Source: Haemophilus parainfluenzae ATCC 33392 (lineage in GTDB: Bacteria; Pseudomonadota; Gammaproteobacteria; Enterobacterales; Pasteurellaceae). From it: 64,000 nt of DNA. The notes under the pieces were generated by a model. It saw only the letters and a program-made list of their open reading frames with translations, was not told the DNA's origin and did not search any database. The translations under genes were made by a program, and so were the position numbers. The stretch spans positions 1,247,501 through 1,311,500 of the forward strand of contig NZ_CP133470.1 in NCBI RefSeq assembly GCF_031191205.1, given 5' to 3'. Each line of letters begins with the position of its first letter. The first letter of the stretch is position 1. Positions 52,301 through 62,273 of the stretch are shown here, in pieces.

Positions 52301-52586
52301 AAGTCCCTTCCGTTTTTACAACGTGGATTCGACCGTCTTGAAATTCAGGGTGGTTTAATAGCACACCTGAATCCATCACGCCGATTTTTACGCCTGAACC
52401 ATTAAAGCCAAGAGCGTAAGCCGTGGAGGCATTCATTGAGGTTAAGCCCCAGTCTTTGAGGTATTCAGCGCTTTCCCAACTTTTGGTATTACCGGCTTGG
52501 CCTTGTTCAGAATAAGCGGCTGCATTAGCAGCATACCAACCAACAAGTAGTGCGAGTGCGGTTTTTTGAAGTGTTTGAGGTTTCAT
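49353..52586 (-). CDS. subtilisin-type serine protease autotransporter
   Basis: A 1077-residue type Va autotransporter. The signal peptide ends about residue 24 (YAANAAA). The S8 protease domain has catalytic Asp72 (GVMDSGV), His154 (AHGTHVGG) and Ser413 (GGTSMAAPHV). A linker with GTLTLTGNNSFTGAITVNEGQL, the passenger-associated repeat, follows near residues 585-605. The last 270 residues form a beta-barrel ending NAELRFSF with terminal Phe. Related proteins (SphB1, NalP, Ssa1) process surface proteins of the same cell. It has no lipobox, unlike NalP. The gene is divergent from galE. Substrates unknown. Three residues of the triad are intact, so it should be active. Confidence 0.94.
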   Translation of the reverse strand: MKPQTLQKTALALLVGWYAANAAAYSEQGQAGNTKSWESAEYLKDWGLTSMNASTAYALGFNGSGVKIGVMDSGVLLNHPEFQDGRIHVVKTEGTYSKDGMRYPDASVGNGPINKNEPVKNGKRNFDKTDNGIFTKGEAFNIDGAWHKYTNDAHGTHVGGTMAASRDGNEMHGVAFGANLYSANTGGNDNMTYGPNQDYSFFLQGYSALADAGAKVINNSWGSNRRVNSSFAGAQGYKPKYDWRDVPEYGVQYYDVPKAPEPISSPAAHIYLSNLGEAEKAYYQFVTSGEKNFVDAAYEVAKNKQVIQVFTAGNRSMMVESFTRAMLPYFRPDAEKYWVNVTGQVGGEGYPNDSNDDVSDEKAGADIQEFNLAGHSKWWTIAAPSANIYSSYIQLQDNNTYGDPIYKSAGGTSMAAPHVSGALGVILSRYPYMTTDQARDVMLTTARQTTLRKGLEGKPLERWETEQGVPSNVWGWGILDLGKAMFGPGQFLGNVKINLNQNDVWSNDISDKAIKARQVEDQAEAATWTTRKAELQALMQNRAGATAEEKAEYQVGLAREVARNERAAQGYVGTLTKNGSGTLTLTGNNSFTGAITVNEGQLSGLNQSLGSTQQVIVKQGATLEVLPKAEVTKPSENGFVTETLTSTAKTVTATVEKGGRLLLNNGIANVNATFADGSILVPNKFDEEILPQLQQDPQKAVSVQGTGSFVGAENAVVETPRTYDFFAVKNESNANTLKVTVQKKALSSAATTENEVAIANALDAATNSPDYQNLVLGTEENARQAFARLSYDEDLAAQQHNVLNGLLLRQQLAQPGTVRAQLNTGTQIWTSGTFTHFSTDSLSSHAYNQLVGIDATIDTNKHLGVFVGSTQNSHKIDRTSKDRAVHLGLTAEHRFNVLTPKIGFIQSWGKHEQRAEFAQGVKSHSQTQNVFAELAYTGLKGEHFAIEPYAGVSYMHIKNKGVTKDEVQLKDNNRDLIVTSAGLRPSIPFAIGGVQLNLLGDVAYHRFHKDKAAEGSLVINNQGVANLYGKELKNVVTTGVALQAQFTPAFSVKVGYQGAYNHDTKANNVNAELRFSF

Positions 52587-52687
52587 ATTGTCTTCCTTTA
52601 TCTTTTTGATTTTAGGAGACTATTATTCGTCTCATCGCGAAGCGCTTCAATGACTCAAATCAAAATTCCAGAGAAAAATGTTTATTC

Positions 52688-52703
52688 TGTGACAACGATC
52701 ACA
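52688..52703. promoter_or_regulatory. CRP binding site between the autotransporter gene and galE
   Basis: TGTGA and TCACA flank six bases (52688-52703), a perfect half-site pair of the classical CRP consensus. It is centred about 97 bases before galE and 109 before the autotransporter start. Either or both genes may be controlled. Confidence 0.75.
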
Positions 52704-52755
52704 CCAAAGTGCGGTCAAAATAGGGGATAAATTTATGTATCGTAGAAATCAATGT

Positions 52756-52761
52756 TATAAT
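52756..52761 (+). promoter_or_regulatory. galE -10 element
   Basis: TATAAT lies 31 bases before the galE ATG. No good -35 is seen, as expected for an activator-dependent promoter; the CRP site lies upstream. Confidence 0.5.
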
Positions 52762-52791
52762 TTGCGAACAAAAATGATTAAGGAGTAACTC

Positions 52792-53808
52792 ATGGCTATT
52801 TTAGTAACGGGTGGCGCAGGCTATATCGGTTCACACACTGTAGTGGAATTATTAAATGCAAATAAAGATGTCGTGGTATTGGATAATTTATGCAATTCAT
52901 CGCCAAAATCTTTAGAACGCGTCAAAGAAATCACGGGCAAAGACGTGAAATTTTATGAAGGTGATATTTTAGATCGTGCTTTATTACAAAAAATCTTTGC
53001 TGAAAACAGCATTCAGTCGGTAATCCATTTTGCCGGTTTAAAAGCCGTGGGTGAAAGTGTTCAAAAACCCGCTGAATACTACATGAATAACGTCGCAGGC
53101 ACGATTGTTCTCATTCAAGAAATGAAAAAAGCAGGCGTGTGGAACTTTGTATTTAGTTCATCTGCAACGGTTTATGGCGATCCGGAAATCATTCCAATTA
53201 CAGAAGATTGCAAAGTGGGCGGTACAACCAACCCTTACGGAACCTCTAAATACATGGTGGAACAAATTCTGACCGATGTTGCGAAAGCTGAACCACAATT
53301 TAGCATGACGATTTTACGTTATTTCAATCCAGTAGGCGCTCACGCAAGCGGCTTGATTGGTGAAGATCCAAATGGTATTCCAAATAATTTATTGCCTTAC
53401 ATCAGCCAAGTTGCGATCGGTAAATTACCACAACTTTCGGTGTTTGGTAGCGATTATGATACTCATGATGGTACAGGTGTACGTGATTATATCCATGTGG
53501 TGGATTTAGCGATTGGTCACTTAAAAGCATTAAATCGCCATGAAAATGACGCAGGTTTACACATTTATAACTTAGGTACAGGTACGGGTTATTCTGTGCT
53601 TGATATGGTGAAAGCGTTTGAACAAGCGAACAATATCGAAATCCCGTATCGTCTTGTTGCGCGTCGCCCTGGTGATATTGCAACATGCTATTCTGATCCA
53701 AGTCTTGCTGCGAAAGAGTTAAATTGGACAGCTGAACGTGGTCTTGAGCAAATGATGAAAGACACTTGGAATTGGCAAAAAAATAATCCAAAAGGATACA
53801 GAGATTAA
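52792..53808 (+). CDS. galE: UDP-glucose 4-epimerase
   Basis: A 338-residue SDR epimerase, same length as E. coli. It has the NAD motif [10 protein letters not shown] at residues 6-15, SSSATVYG and catalytic Tyr-Lys in [12 protein letters not shown]. It interconverts UDP-glucose and UDP-galactose for lipooligosaccharide synthesis. AAGGAG precedes the ATG. Regulated possibly by CRP. Confidence 0.97.
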   Translation: MAILVTGGAGYIGSHTVVELLNANKDVVVLDNLCNSSPKSLERVKEITGKDVKFYEGDILDRALLQKIFAENSIQSVIHFAGLKAVGESVQKPAEYYMNNVAGTIVLIQEMKKAGVWNFVFSSSATVYGDPEIIPITEDCKVGGTTNPYGTSKYMVEQILTDVAKAEPQFSMTILRYFNPVGAHASGLIGEDPNGIPNNLLPYISQVAIGKLPQLSVFGSDYDTHDGTGVRDYIHVVDLAIGHLKALNRHENDAGLHIYNLGTGTGYSVLDMVKAFEQANNIEIPYRLVARRPGDIATCYSDPSLAAKELNWTAERGLEQMMKDTWNWQKNNPKGYRD

Positions 53809-53888
53809 TCTCACTCTTATTGGGCGGAGTATCATTCCGCCCTTAATATTTTAATCAGATAAAACACGCTCAAAAATAACCGCACTTT

Positions 53889-55163
53889 ATGTCAGAACAA
53901 TCCCTTTCTAGTCAAATATTTACCCGCAAAATGCTGATCTGTGTTTTCACTGGATTTAGTTCGGGCTTACCACTTTTCGTGTTATTGCAAATGTTGCCAG
54001 TGTGGCTGACAGATAAGAAACTTTCCGTTGAATTAATCGGTGCATTGACAGGGGTGATGGTGCCATATGGTTTGAAGTTTTTATGGGCACCGTTATTAGA
54101 CCGCTATTTCCCGCATTTTTTAGGTCGTCGTCGTAGTTGGTTATTGATTTCTCAAGTGATTTTGCTGATTTCCCTTTATGCGATTAGTCAGTTTGATCCC
54201 GTGGCTGAGTTAAGTATGGTAGCTAAAATTGCCACATTCATTGCTTTTTTCTCAGCGACACAAGATATTGTACTCGATGCTTATCGTCGTGAAATTTTAA
54301 CGGATAATGAATTAGGATTGGGGAACACCATCCACATTAATGCTTATCGCGTTGCAGGCTTAATTCCAGGGGGGCTCTCGCTTTATTTAGCGACGATTTA
54401 TCCATGGGAAACCGTCTTTTTATTGACCGCACTTTGTATGTTAGCGGGCATATTTATGACGCTCTTTTTAGCGAAAGAACCGCAGATTGCACAGGTCGAT
54501 CGTGAGCAACCTTTCTATATGGTGTTTTGGATACCTTTGAAAGAGTTCTTCCAACGCAAAGGTGTCGCCCAAGCCATCGGTTTTTTACTCTTTTTGTTCT
54601 TGTATAAATTTGGTGATTCATTTGCCACTACGTTACAAACGAAATTCGTCTATGACATGGGCTTTGAAAAAGAGCATATTGCGTTGGTGGTAAAAAGCAC
54701 TTCACTTTGGGCGAGTATCTCTGCTGGTCTCGTGGGCGGTGTGATCATGCTGCGTTTAGGGATTAACCGCGCATTATGGGTATTTGGTTTTATCCAATTA
54801 ATCACTATTGGTGGATTTATTTGGTTAGCGGCATTTGGGCATTTTGACCAAATTGGCGCCGCAGAACTTTGGAAATTAGGTTTCGTGATTGCGGGTGAAT
54901 ATATTGGTGTCGGTCTCGGCACAGCCGCCTTTGTCGCCTTTATGGCTCGCGAAACAAATCCACTTTATACTGCCACTCAATTAGCCTTATTTACCAGCCT
55001 TTCCGCTTTACCAAGTAAAGGGCTTGGTATGTTATCGGGTTACCTAGTCAAAGCAGTAGGTTACTATCATTTTTTCTGGATTTGTTTATTCCTCGCTATC
55101 CCAGGAATGATTTGTTTATTCTGGGTGGCGCCATGGAATGAAAAAGGAAATGAAAAAGCTTAA
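53889..55163 (+). CDS. ampG: muropeptide permease AmpG
   Basis: A 424-residue MFS protein with 12 helices. AmpG text includes FSSGLPLFVLLQMLPVWLTDKK, PYGLKFLWAPLLDRY, SATQDIVLDAYRREILTD and the late QLALFTSLSALPSKGLG. It imports anhydro-muropeptides for cell-wall recycling. The start is 80 bases after galE; an uptake signal lies directly before it and another inside. Fits with dacA and rodA further right in cell-wall turnover. Confidence 0.93.
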   Translation: MSEQSLSSQIFTRKMLICVFTGFSSGLPLFVLLQMLPVWLTDKKLSVELIGALTGVMVPYGLKFLWAPLLDRYFPHFLGRRRSWLLISQVILLISLYAISQFDPVAELSMVAKIATFIAFFSATQDIVLDAYRREILTDNELGLGNTIHINAYRVAGLIPGGLSLYLATIYPWETVFLLTALCMLAGIFMTLFLAKEPQIAQVDREQPFYMVFWIPLKEFFQRKGVAQAIGFLLFLFLYKFGDSFATTLQTKFVYDMGFEKEHIALVVKSTSLWASISAGLVGGVIMLRLGINRALWVFGFIQLITIGGFIWLAAFGHFDQIGAAELWKLGFVIAGEYIGVGLGTAAFVAFMARETNPLYTATQLALFTSLSALPSKGLGMLSGYLVKAVGYYHFFWICLFLAIPGMICLFWVAPWNEKGNEKA

Positions 55164-55222
55164 AATAAAATAAAGTGCGGTCAAAATTAACAGCAAAATC
55201 ATTTGACCAAACAAGGCTTTAA

Positions 55223-55906
<684 letters not shown>

Positions 55907-55920
55907 AATAGACTGGAAAC

Positions 55921-55956
55921 TGACCGCACTTTGAAGATTAAAGTGCGGTTAATTTT
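55921..55956 (+). terminator. inverted uptake-signal terminator after adk
   Basis: ACCGCACTTT / AAAGTGCGGT, a 10-bp stem with a 7-base loop, followed by TAATTTTT. Confidence 0.82.
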
Positions 55957-56003
55957 TCAAAAGGATTTTGAGATCGTAAATTGAGATCGTATTTGGGGAC
56001 ATT

Positions 56004-58028
56004 ATGAGCAAGAAAAGAACAATAGCATTGACGATTTCGGCTATCGCAGTGGCACTTGGGATTGGCGCACAATTTTACACCAATCATAAAATCGATCAGG
56101 TGTTAAAAAATTTCCCTTATTCTTTGGATAACCAAGCAACATTGAATGTGACGCAAACCGCGAAAAACTTTTTTATTCGTGAGTTGATCTTTAGTGTAAA
56201 AGATAGTGATGCGAAAAGCACAAATGTGATTTCAACTAAGCTCACCGCACTGCCTTTCTTCATTACAGCGGAGTCTCAGCTGTCCGAGCAATTAGTTCGT
56301 CAATTAAATAAAACATTAAATATCACGATTGATAAAAACACGATTAATAGTAAATTTTCGCCGGTAGGGGATTATTTACAGTCTGATATTTTGACGGAAT
56401 TCCGTGATTTTGCGAATAAGTCCCAAAACCTTTCTATTGGTCTTCATTTCTTAAAAAATAAAGAAGTTGAGCTAAAAACAAACTTAAGTGGTTTTAATTA
56501 CGATAAAGACACGAAACTTGAAGAAATTGAGGGTGAAGCTCGCCTTGTGCCTGTTGGAGCAAATCAATATGACCTATCAAGTATTGACTTAACCGCGAAA
56601 AATGCCGAAGTGGCATTGTTAAATGGGGAAAATACACATGTTTATTTTAAAAATGCCACTTATCATTTTGATGTGAAACCTGGAGAATCAGATAAACGTG
56701 ATCTAAGTACAAAATTTAGTAGTGATATTTTACGCATTGCCAATAAAAGCCGTACGACAGAAGAAAGCCAAGCAACAGCAGGTGGTTTGAATTTATTGAT
56801 TAAACAAAATGGCGTGCCAAGTGCGGTCAATTTTCATCATGAATTTAAAAAATTAAGTGATGGCTCATTAGATATTAAAGACGGCGTCAATTTGTTAACG
56901 AAAATTTTTACACAAAACGATCGTTTTGATGGTTCATTATCGGTACTTTCTGTCAATGTGCCTAAAAATAATCAACCTTACTTTAACTTACAAAATGCCA
57001 GTCTTGAACTTAAGTTGGCGAATACAGATTTAACCAAAGCCAATGTGGATTTCAAATTAAATGTTGAAAGTGTGAAACAAACTCCTGCCGATGAAGAGCG
57101 TAAATGGGAAGCTAAAGGCGGTAAAGTTAATATTCAGTTAGATGATTACAACGTGGCAAACGAATTGGCGTTTGTACCGTTTTTATTAGATGCTTTTGCT
57201 GAGAAAGAGGCACCGTCAAAAGACAATAAAGACTTCTTGAATGCCAAAGATAAATGGGTGAGAGAATTTAGTGGCAAAACCAATATTGAGGCCGCATTAA
57301 AATCATTTAATATGGCCGATCTAGTGCTTGATGACGTATCAGCCAGTGATAAGACGGAAACATTAGACAATGATCAATATAATGAACATATCACATTGTC
57401 TGCGAATAAAGCGAGTTACCCAAGTGCAGGTTTCGAATTTGAAAAATTAGCGGTTGATGCACCATTTAAAATTAATCACAGCAAAGCGCATTTATCAGCA
57501 AGATTTTGCTCAGCACCGTTTTATGGGGCCTTATGCAGCACACATTTAACGTCAGCAACATTTGATAAATACATCAAAAACTCATGGAAAGAGCTTGATT
57601 TAATTGTTGATAATGCAACGTTGAATTTAAATCTAAATACTTATCCAGAGACTAATGCTTATCCTGTTAAATTGGAAGTGAGTGGTATTGTGCCTCAAGT
57701 GCCCGAAGATGATTTATCAGACATGATTCCAGATAATATTGAAGGCACATTTAATCTGACATTAAGTAAAATGTTGTTTGATGATCAAAATGAAAAAGCC
57801 TTAGCCATTAAGGAAAATTCATACTTTTGGCAATATTTAAGTAGCTTTGTGAAACATGATGGAAAACTTCACCGAGAATTTGTGGAAGAAGGTGATAATT
57901 ACGTTTCTAGAGTGGAAAAAACGGAAAATGGCTACTTAATTAATGGTCGTACGCTTGAAGATCTTCGTCAAGAAAGCATGATGGAGAGTGATGAGGGCGA
58001 AGAAGAGAAGCCAGCAGCAACTGACTAG
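56004..58028 (+). CDS. YdgA-like (DUF945-type) membrane-anchored periplasmic protein
   Basis: A 674-residue protein with one N-terminal membrane anchor (residues 6-24) followed by a large extracytoplasmic domain rich in beta-strand patterns and Lys/Asn/Asp. It resembles the DUF945/YdgA architecture at the N-terminus (anchor, then TNHKIDQVL) and at the C-terminus (VEKTENGYLINGRTLEDL), but is longer than the roughly 500 residues of YdgA. An acidic tail ends it (ESDEGEEEK). An 11-base direct repeat (TTGAGATCGTA) lies just before its start. Function unknown; family call is tentative. Confidence 0.7.
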   Translation: MSKKRTIALTISAIAVALGIGAQFYTNHKIDQVLKNFPYSLDNQATLNVTQTAKNFFIRELIFSVKDSDAKSTNVISTKLTALPFFITAESQLSEQLVRQLNKTLNITIDKNTINSKFSPVGDYLQSDILTEFRDFANKSQNLSIGLHFLKNKEVELKTNLSGFNYDKDTKLEEIEGEARLVPVGANQYDLSSIDLTAKNAEVALLNGENTHVYFKNATYHFDVKPGESDKRDLSTKFSSDILRIANKSRTTEESQATAGGLNLLIKQNGVPSAVNFHHEFKKLSDGSLDIKDGVNLLTKIFTQNDRFDGSLSVLSVNVPKNNQPYFNLQNASLELKLANTDLTKANVDFKLNVESVKQTPADEERKWEAKGGKVNIQLDDYNVANELAFVPFLLDAFAEKEAPSKDNKDFLNAKDKWVREFSGKTNIEAALKSFNMADLVLDDVSASDKTETLDNDQYNEHITLSANKASYPSAGFEFEKLAVDAPFKINHSKAHLSARFCSAPFYGALCSTHLTSATFDKYIKNSWKELDLIVDNATLNLNLNTYPETNAYPVKLEVSGIVPQVPEDDLSDMIPDNIEGTFNLTLSKMLFDDQNEKALAIKENSYFWQYLSSFVKHDGKLHREFVEEGDNYVSRVEKTENGYLINGRTLEDLRQESMMESDEGEEEKPAATD

Positions 58029-58045
58029 TTGAAAGGATAATATAA

Positions 58046-58088
58046 AAAATGACCGCACTTGAGATTCAAAATGCGGTCATTTTTTTAT
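58046..58088. terminator. bidirectional terminator between the YdgA-like gene and lipA
   Basis: Stem AATGACCGCA / TGCGGTCATT with loop, then a T tract on the right and an A tract on the left. The left arm holds an uptake signal. Confidence 0.85.
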
Positions 58089-58098
58089 CTGTTTTTGA

Positions 58099-59061
58099 TT
58101 ACTTCACTAATCCACCACTTGCTTGTAAATCAGCATGGTAGGAAGAGCGAACAAATGGGCCACAGGCTGCGTGTTCAAAGCCCATTGCGTTGGCTTTATC
58201 ACGGAACTCATCAAATTCGGCTGGTGGCACATAGCGCGCAACCGGTAAGTGATGGCGACTAGGTTGAAGATATTGACCCAGTGTAAGCATGGTTACGCCG
58301 TTTGCACGTAAGTCTTCCATGACTTGAAGAATTTCTTCATTAGTTTCACCTAATCCAACCATTAAACCTGATTTTGTTGGGATGTTTGGGAACATTTCTT
58401 TGAAATCATGAAGCAATTTTAAAGACCACTGATAATCAGCGCCCGGACGAATTTCTTTATACAAACGTGGCACATTTTCCAAGTTGTGGTTGAACACATC
58501 CGGTGGATTGTCTTTTAATTTTTCTAAGGCTTGAGTAATACGTCCACGGAAATCAGGAACCAAAATCTCAATTTTGATGCCAGGATTTAATGCGCGCACT
58601 TCTTTTACACATTCAGCAAAATGACCTGCGCCACGATCAGGCAAATCATCACGGTCTACAGAGGTAATCACCACATATTTCAACTTCATATCTTGGATAG
58701 TTTCAGCTAATTTACGTGGTTCATCTGGATCGGGTGGTAATGGTTTACCATGTGCAACGTCACAGAAAGGGCAACGACGAGTACAAATCGCCCCTAAAAT
58801 CATAAAGGTTGCTGTACCATGGTTAAAGCACTCGTGTAAATTTGGACAAGACGCTTCTTCGCAGACAGAATGTAGGCCATGACGACGCATCCCATTTTTA
58901 ATGGTCTCGATCTTTAATGAGCTAGATGGCAATTTGATTTTCATCCATTCCGGCTTTTTCAATAATTCTTGATTAGGATCGATGTTTTTAACAGGGATAA
59001 TTGATGTTTTGGCTGCATCACGGTATTTCACACCGCGTTCCATTTTAAAAGGCGTTGACAT
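58099..59061 (-). CDS. lipA: lipoyl synthase
   Basis: A 320-residue radical SAM enzyme. The SAM cluster motif is CTRRCPFC near residue 91, and the auxiliary cluster is [12 protein letters not shown] near residue 64. It inserts two sulfurs into octanoyl groups on E2 and GcvH proteins. It lies downstream of lipB with a hairpin between. The end is followed by the shared terminator. Confidence 0.97.
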   Translation of the reverse strand: MSTPFKMERGVKYRDAAKTSIIPVKNIDPNQELLKKPEWMKIKLPSSSLKIETIKNGMRRHGLHSVCEEASCPNLHECFNHGTATFMILGAICTRRCPFCDVAHGKPLPPDPDEPRKLAETIQDMKLKYVVITSVDRDDLPDRGAGHFAECVKEVRALNPGIKIEILVPDFRGRITQALEKLKDNPPDVFNHNLENVPRLYKEIRPGADYQWSLKLLHDFKEMFPNIPTKSGLMVGLGETNEEILQVMEDLRANGVTMLTLGQYLQPSRHHLPVARYVPPAEFDEFRDKANAMGFEHAACGPFVRSSYHADLQASGGLVK

Positions 59062-59075
59062 TGTTCTTTCCTAAA

Positions 59076-59102
59076 GAAAAATGCCTGATTTAGGCATTTT
59101 TA
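59076..59102 (-). terminator. hairpin between lipB and lipA
   Basis: Stem AAAAATGCC / GGCATTTTT with a 6-base loop; on the minus strand it is followed by T-rich sequence, so lipA may be partly separate from lipB. Confidence 0.7.
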
Positions 59103-59123
59103 AATGTATTATAAAAGTGAATG

Positions 59124-59765
59124 TTATAAATTTGTAACATTATAGCCCAAAAGTTCGGCAAAGTGTTTAATTAATTTTGGGGAAACCTTGTCAAGTGTTG
59201 CCTCTTCTTTACCAATAAAGTCAGCAAGCTGACACATTTCAAGCCCTGCATAGCCACAAGGATTAATGTAGTGGAAAGGATTGAGATCCATATTGATATT
59301 AAACGCGAGCCCATGGAAAGAGCAGCCTTTTCGAATGCGTAAACCTAATGAACAGATTTTTTTGCCATCAATATACACGCCAGGTGCATCTGGTTTGGGA
59401 TAACCTTCAATACCATAGTCTGCTAGGGTTTTTACAACGGATTGTTCAAGTGCTGTCACTAATTGGCGAACATTTAAATGTTCATGACGTTTAATATCAA
59501 TGAGTACATACATGACCTGCTGACCAGGACCATGATAGGTAATTTGACCACCACGATCGGATTGAACAACAGGTATATTACTACTTTGTAATAAGTGCTC
59601 TGGTTTGCCTGCTTGGCCTTGTGTGAAAACAGGATGATGCTCAACTAACCAAATTTCATCGGTGGTTTCTGCATTTCGATTATCGGTGAATTTCTGCATT
59701 TTATGCCAGATTTCCTGATAATCTTGTAATCCTAATTGACGGACAATTAAATCAGTATTGCTCAT
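59124..59765 (-). CDS. lipB: octanoyltransferase LipB
   Basis: A 213-residue LipB (E. coli 213). It has the motif [18 protein letters not shown], the core [41 protein letters not shown] with the catalytic Lys, and [10 protein letters not shown] with the catalytic Cys. It transfers octanoate from ACP to E2 proteins. ATG 59765 lies one base after the ybeD stop; ATG 59792 would overlap ybeD by 26 bases. Confidence 0.95.
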   Translation of the reverse strand: MSNTDLIVRQLGLQDYQEIWHKMQKFTDNRNAETTDEIWLVEHHPVFTQGQAGKPEHLLQSSNIPVVQSDRGGQITYHGPGQQVMYVLIDIKRHEHLNVRQLVTALEQSVVKTLADYGIEGYPKPDAPGVYIDGKKICSLGLRIRKGCSFHGLAFNINMDLNPFHYINPCGYAGLEMCQLADFIGKEEATLDKVSPKLIKHFAELLGYNVTNL

Positions 59766-59766
59766 T

Positions 59767-60045
59767 TTAGAGAACCATTTTAACGCCTTCAACTTTTGAA
59801 AGTTCTTTGTAAAGTGTTTCTACTTGCTCAAAGTTTTGCGCGACGATATCAATCGAAACTGAATTATAAGTGCCTTTACTACTGCGTTTTTCCTTTGGAA
59901 TATAATCACCCGGTAAATATTTTTGTATCACCGCGATGATGTCTTGTGCTAACCCCTCGCGGTTAACGCCTGCGACTTTAAATGTCATTGCAGCTGGGAA
60001 TTCCATTACTTCTTTTAGTTTTTCATAATCGTTTTCGGTTGCCAT
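59767..60045 (-). CDS. ybeD: DUF493/YbeD-family protein
   Basis: A 92-residue YbeD-like protein (E. coli 87). It contains [23 protein letters not shown] and a C-terminal beta-alpha stretch, [29 protein letters not shown], an ACT-like fold in relatives. Role not established. It lies between dacA and lipB, as in many gammaproteobacteria. AAGGAAAC precedes the start. Confidence 0.9.
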   Translation of the reverse strand: MATENDYEKLKEVMEFPAAMTFKVAGVNREGLAQDIIAVIQKYLPGDYIPKEKRSSKGTYNSVSIDIVAQNFEQVETLYKELSKVEGVKMVL

Positions 60046-60065
60046 GTTGTTTCCTTAATTTAAGA

Positions 60066-60102
60066 ATAAGGTGTGTGAATCAGCTAAATTCACACACCTT
60101 AC
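60066..60102 (-). terminator. hairpin between dacA and ybeD
   Basis: A 13-bp stem (AAGGTGTGTGAAT / ATTCACACACCTT) with a 7-base loop. The minus-strand T tract after it is weak, so it may be an attenuator or mRNA-stabilising hairpin. Confidence 0.6.
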
Positions 60103-60153
60103 GAATTTATTGATGTGATATAAATGGGGAAGTGCGGTTAATTTTCAAGGTGT

Positions 60154-61341
60154 TTAGTCGAATAATCCTTTAACCGTTAACACTAACCAGTCCCAACCTT
60201 TTCCTAAGAAGCCGCCTTCTTGTACATCTTCTAATGCTTGAAGATTCACTGTTGCGACATCTTTACCATCTAATTGATAAACGATTTTACCTACCACTTG
60301 GCCTTTTGCTAAAGGTGCTTGTAAGTATTTGTTATCTAATTCGTAACGTGCTTTTAAGTCAGCTTGTTTACCTTTTGGCACGGTAATAAATCCATCTTGT
60401 AATACACCAACTTTTACCTCACCTTTATCACCGTAGTAAACCGATTGTTTTGAAATTTCTTCATTGGCTTTGTAGGTTTTTAAGGTTTCAAAGTTAGCAA
60501 AACCCCATTGTAAGAGTTTTTTACTTTCAACTTCACGGCCTTTATAGGTAGGCACGCCCATGACAACAGAAATCAAACGCATATTGTTTGGGCTTGTTGC
60601 TGATGCGACAAGGTTATAACCTGCTTGGCTTGTGTGACCGGTTTTCATACCATCCACGTTAATGGTTTTATCCCATAATAAACCATTACGATTAGGTTGT
60701 TTGATTTTGTTGAAAGTAAAGTCTTTTTCCGCGTAGATTTTATATTCTTCCGGTAAATCACGAATAATATGCGCACCAATAATCGCCATATCACGTGCAG
60801 TTGAATATTGGTTTGGATCGTCTAAACCATGTGGTGTAGTGAAGTTAGTATTTTTTAAGCCAAATTGTTGAACGTATTTATTCATGGTATCAACGAAGTT
60901 AGCCACGGTACCCGAAATATGTTCAGCTACTGCAACACAGGCATCATTACCAGAAACAATGATAATCCCTTTGTTTAAATCACCCACTGACACTTGTTGA
61001 TTTAAATTTAAGAACATTTTTGACGAATCAGGGAAATTTCTACCCCAAGCGCTTTCGCTAATTGTCACCATATCTTCATTATGGATTTTACCTTGTTTTA
61101 ATGCCGCACCAACCACATAACTGGTCATCATTTTCGTTAATGAAGCAGGGTATTGGCGTTGATCAGGGTTAAGTGATGCCAGTACCGCACCAGAATTGTA
61201 ATCCATTAAAACATAAGTTTGTGCATTCACTTCCGGTATTGCAATACCATATTGAATGTCTTCAGATGCGGCAAATGTTGATGCTGCCATTAATCCCGAG
61301 CATAGTACAATTTTTTTCAATTTTGCAGATTGTTTTAACAT
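60154..61341 (-). CDS. dacA: D-alanyl-D-alanine carboxypeptidase (PBP5/6)
   Basis: A 395-residue penicillin-binding protein (E. coli PBP5 403). Signal peptide to about residue 24. Active-site motifs are SLTKMM (SxxK), SGNDA (SxN) and KTGHT. The C-terminus ends in an amphipathic helix GWDWLVLTVKGLFD that anchors it to the inner membrane surface. It removes terminal D-Ala from peptidoglycan. It lies 21 bases after rlpA. Confidence 0.96.
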   Translation of the reverse strand: MLKQSAKLKKIVLCSGLMAASTFAASEDIQYGIAIPEVNAQTYVLMDYNSGAVLASLNPDQRQYPASLTKMMTSYVVGAALKQGKIHNEDMVTISESAWGRNFPDSSKMFLNLNQQVSVGDLNKGIIIVSGNDACVAVAEHISGTVANFVDTMNKYVQQFGLKNTNFTTPHGLDDPNQYSTARDMAIIGAHIIRDLPEEYKIYAEKDFTFNKIKQPNRNGLLWDKTINVDGMKTGHTSQAGYNLVASATSPNNMRLISVVMGVPTYKGREVESKKLLQWGFANFETLKTYKANEEISKQSVYYGDKGEVKVGVLQDGFITVPKGKQADLKARYELDNKYLQAPLAKGQVVGKIVYQLDGKDVATVNLQALEDVQEGGFLGKGWDWLVLTVKGLFD

Positions 61342-61362
61342 AGCATTTCCTTTAATAGCTTA

Positions 61363-62220
61363 TTAGTTTTTATAAGTATAAACGATTACGGGTTGCCCAT
61401 TGATCGTTTTTTGTAATTTTGTTTTTAATTGATTAATATCCGATTGCTCCGTTAATGGACCAAAATGGATTTCGTAGTTTTGCCCATTTTGATTAATTTC
61501 AGTTTTGATGTCGTCTAGTGCGAGTTTTGTGATGATGCTTTCTGCTTGATTTTTTGACGACAGAGCGAGTAGTTTTAGCTTGAAGACAGTTTTTGCATTG
61601 TTTGTGCTTTCTAAGTTTTGATTTTTTTTTTCGTTATTTTTATTGATAACTAAACGGTCACTGGCTTCTTGCGTTTTTGCATGCTTAGCGAGTGTTTTTG
61701 CTCCTGCACCTGAAATTTGACCTTCATGATCCACGTGTAAGGCTTCAATTCTTACTTGTCCTGTACCACGAGCAATAAGGCCTAATTCTTTCGCAGCCGA
61801 ATGGGATAAGTCAATGATACGTTTCTCACTGAATGGGCCGCGATCATTAATTCGCACAATCACTTTGCGATTATTATGCAAGTTTGTGACAACTGCATAA
61901 GAGTTTAAAGGCAACGTTTTATGGGCTGCAGTGAAAAGAGCCGAATTATAGCGTTCACCATTAGCTGTTTTACGACCATTAAATTTATGGTGGTAATAGC
62001 TTGCTGTCCCTTCTTTTGAATAGGATTTCGCCTCATCACCTTGTGTGGTGTATGTTTTACCATTCACTTCATAGCTCTGTGGCGCTTGAACGGTCGTGGT
62101 AATCGACAGTGAATCTCCTTGAATACCATACATTTTTTGCGTATCGGCAAAAGCAGAAAAACTTGAGCTGCTTATCAAGGTAAAAAGTGCGGTCGTTTTT
62201 AAGATGTTTTTTAATGTCAT
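61363..62220 (-). CDS. rlpA: septal-ring lytic transglycosylase family protein RlpA
   Basis: A 285-residue RlpA. It has a signal peptide (MTLKNILKTTALFTLI region), a double-psi beta-barrel domain (ASYYHHKFNGRKTANGERYN, INDRGPFSEKRIIDLS, with the catalytic-type His/Asp pattern) and a C-terminal SPOR domain (about residues 215-285) that binds denuded glycan at septa. No lipobox Cys is seen, unlike E. coli RlpA. Ten A in a row lie in the coding strand (61622-61631). I chose ATG 62220; TTG 62235 is possible. An uptake signal lies early in the gene. Confidence 0.92.
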   Translation of the reverse strand: MTLKNILKTTALFTLISSSSFSAFADTQKMYGIQGDSLSITTTVQAPQSYEVNGKTYTTQGDEAKSYSKEGTASYYHHKFNGRKTANGERYNSALFTAAHKTLPLNSYAVVTNLHNNRKVIVRINDRGPFSEKRIIDLSHSAAKELGLIARGTGQVRIEALHVDHEGQISGAGAKTLAKHAKTQEASDRLVINKNNEKKNQNLESTNNAKTVFKLKLLALSSKNQAESIITKLALDDIKTEINQNGQNYEIHFGPLTEQSDINQLKTKLQKTINGQPVIVYTYKN

Positions 62221-62273
62221 ACTTATTACTTTCAAGATTATCGGTGCTCTTCATAAGAAAGCCAAAAGGGAAA

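Noticed and set aside
55968..55993. 11-base direct repeat (TTGAGATCGTA) before the YdgA-like gene
   Set aside because: Only two copies, no palindrome and no clear regulator match; recorded but not called a site.
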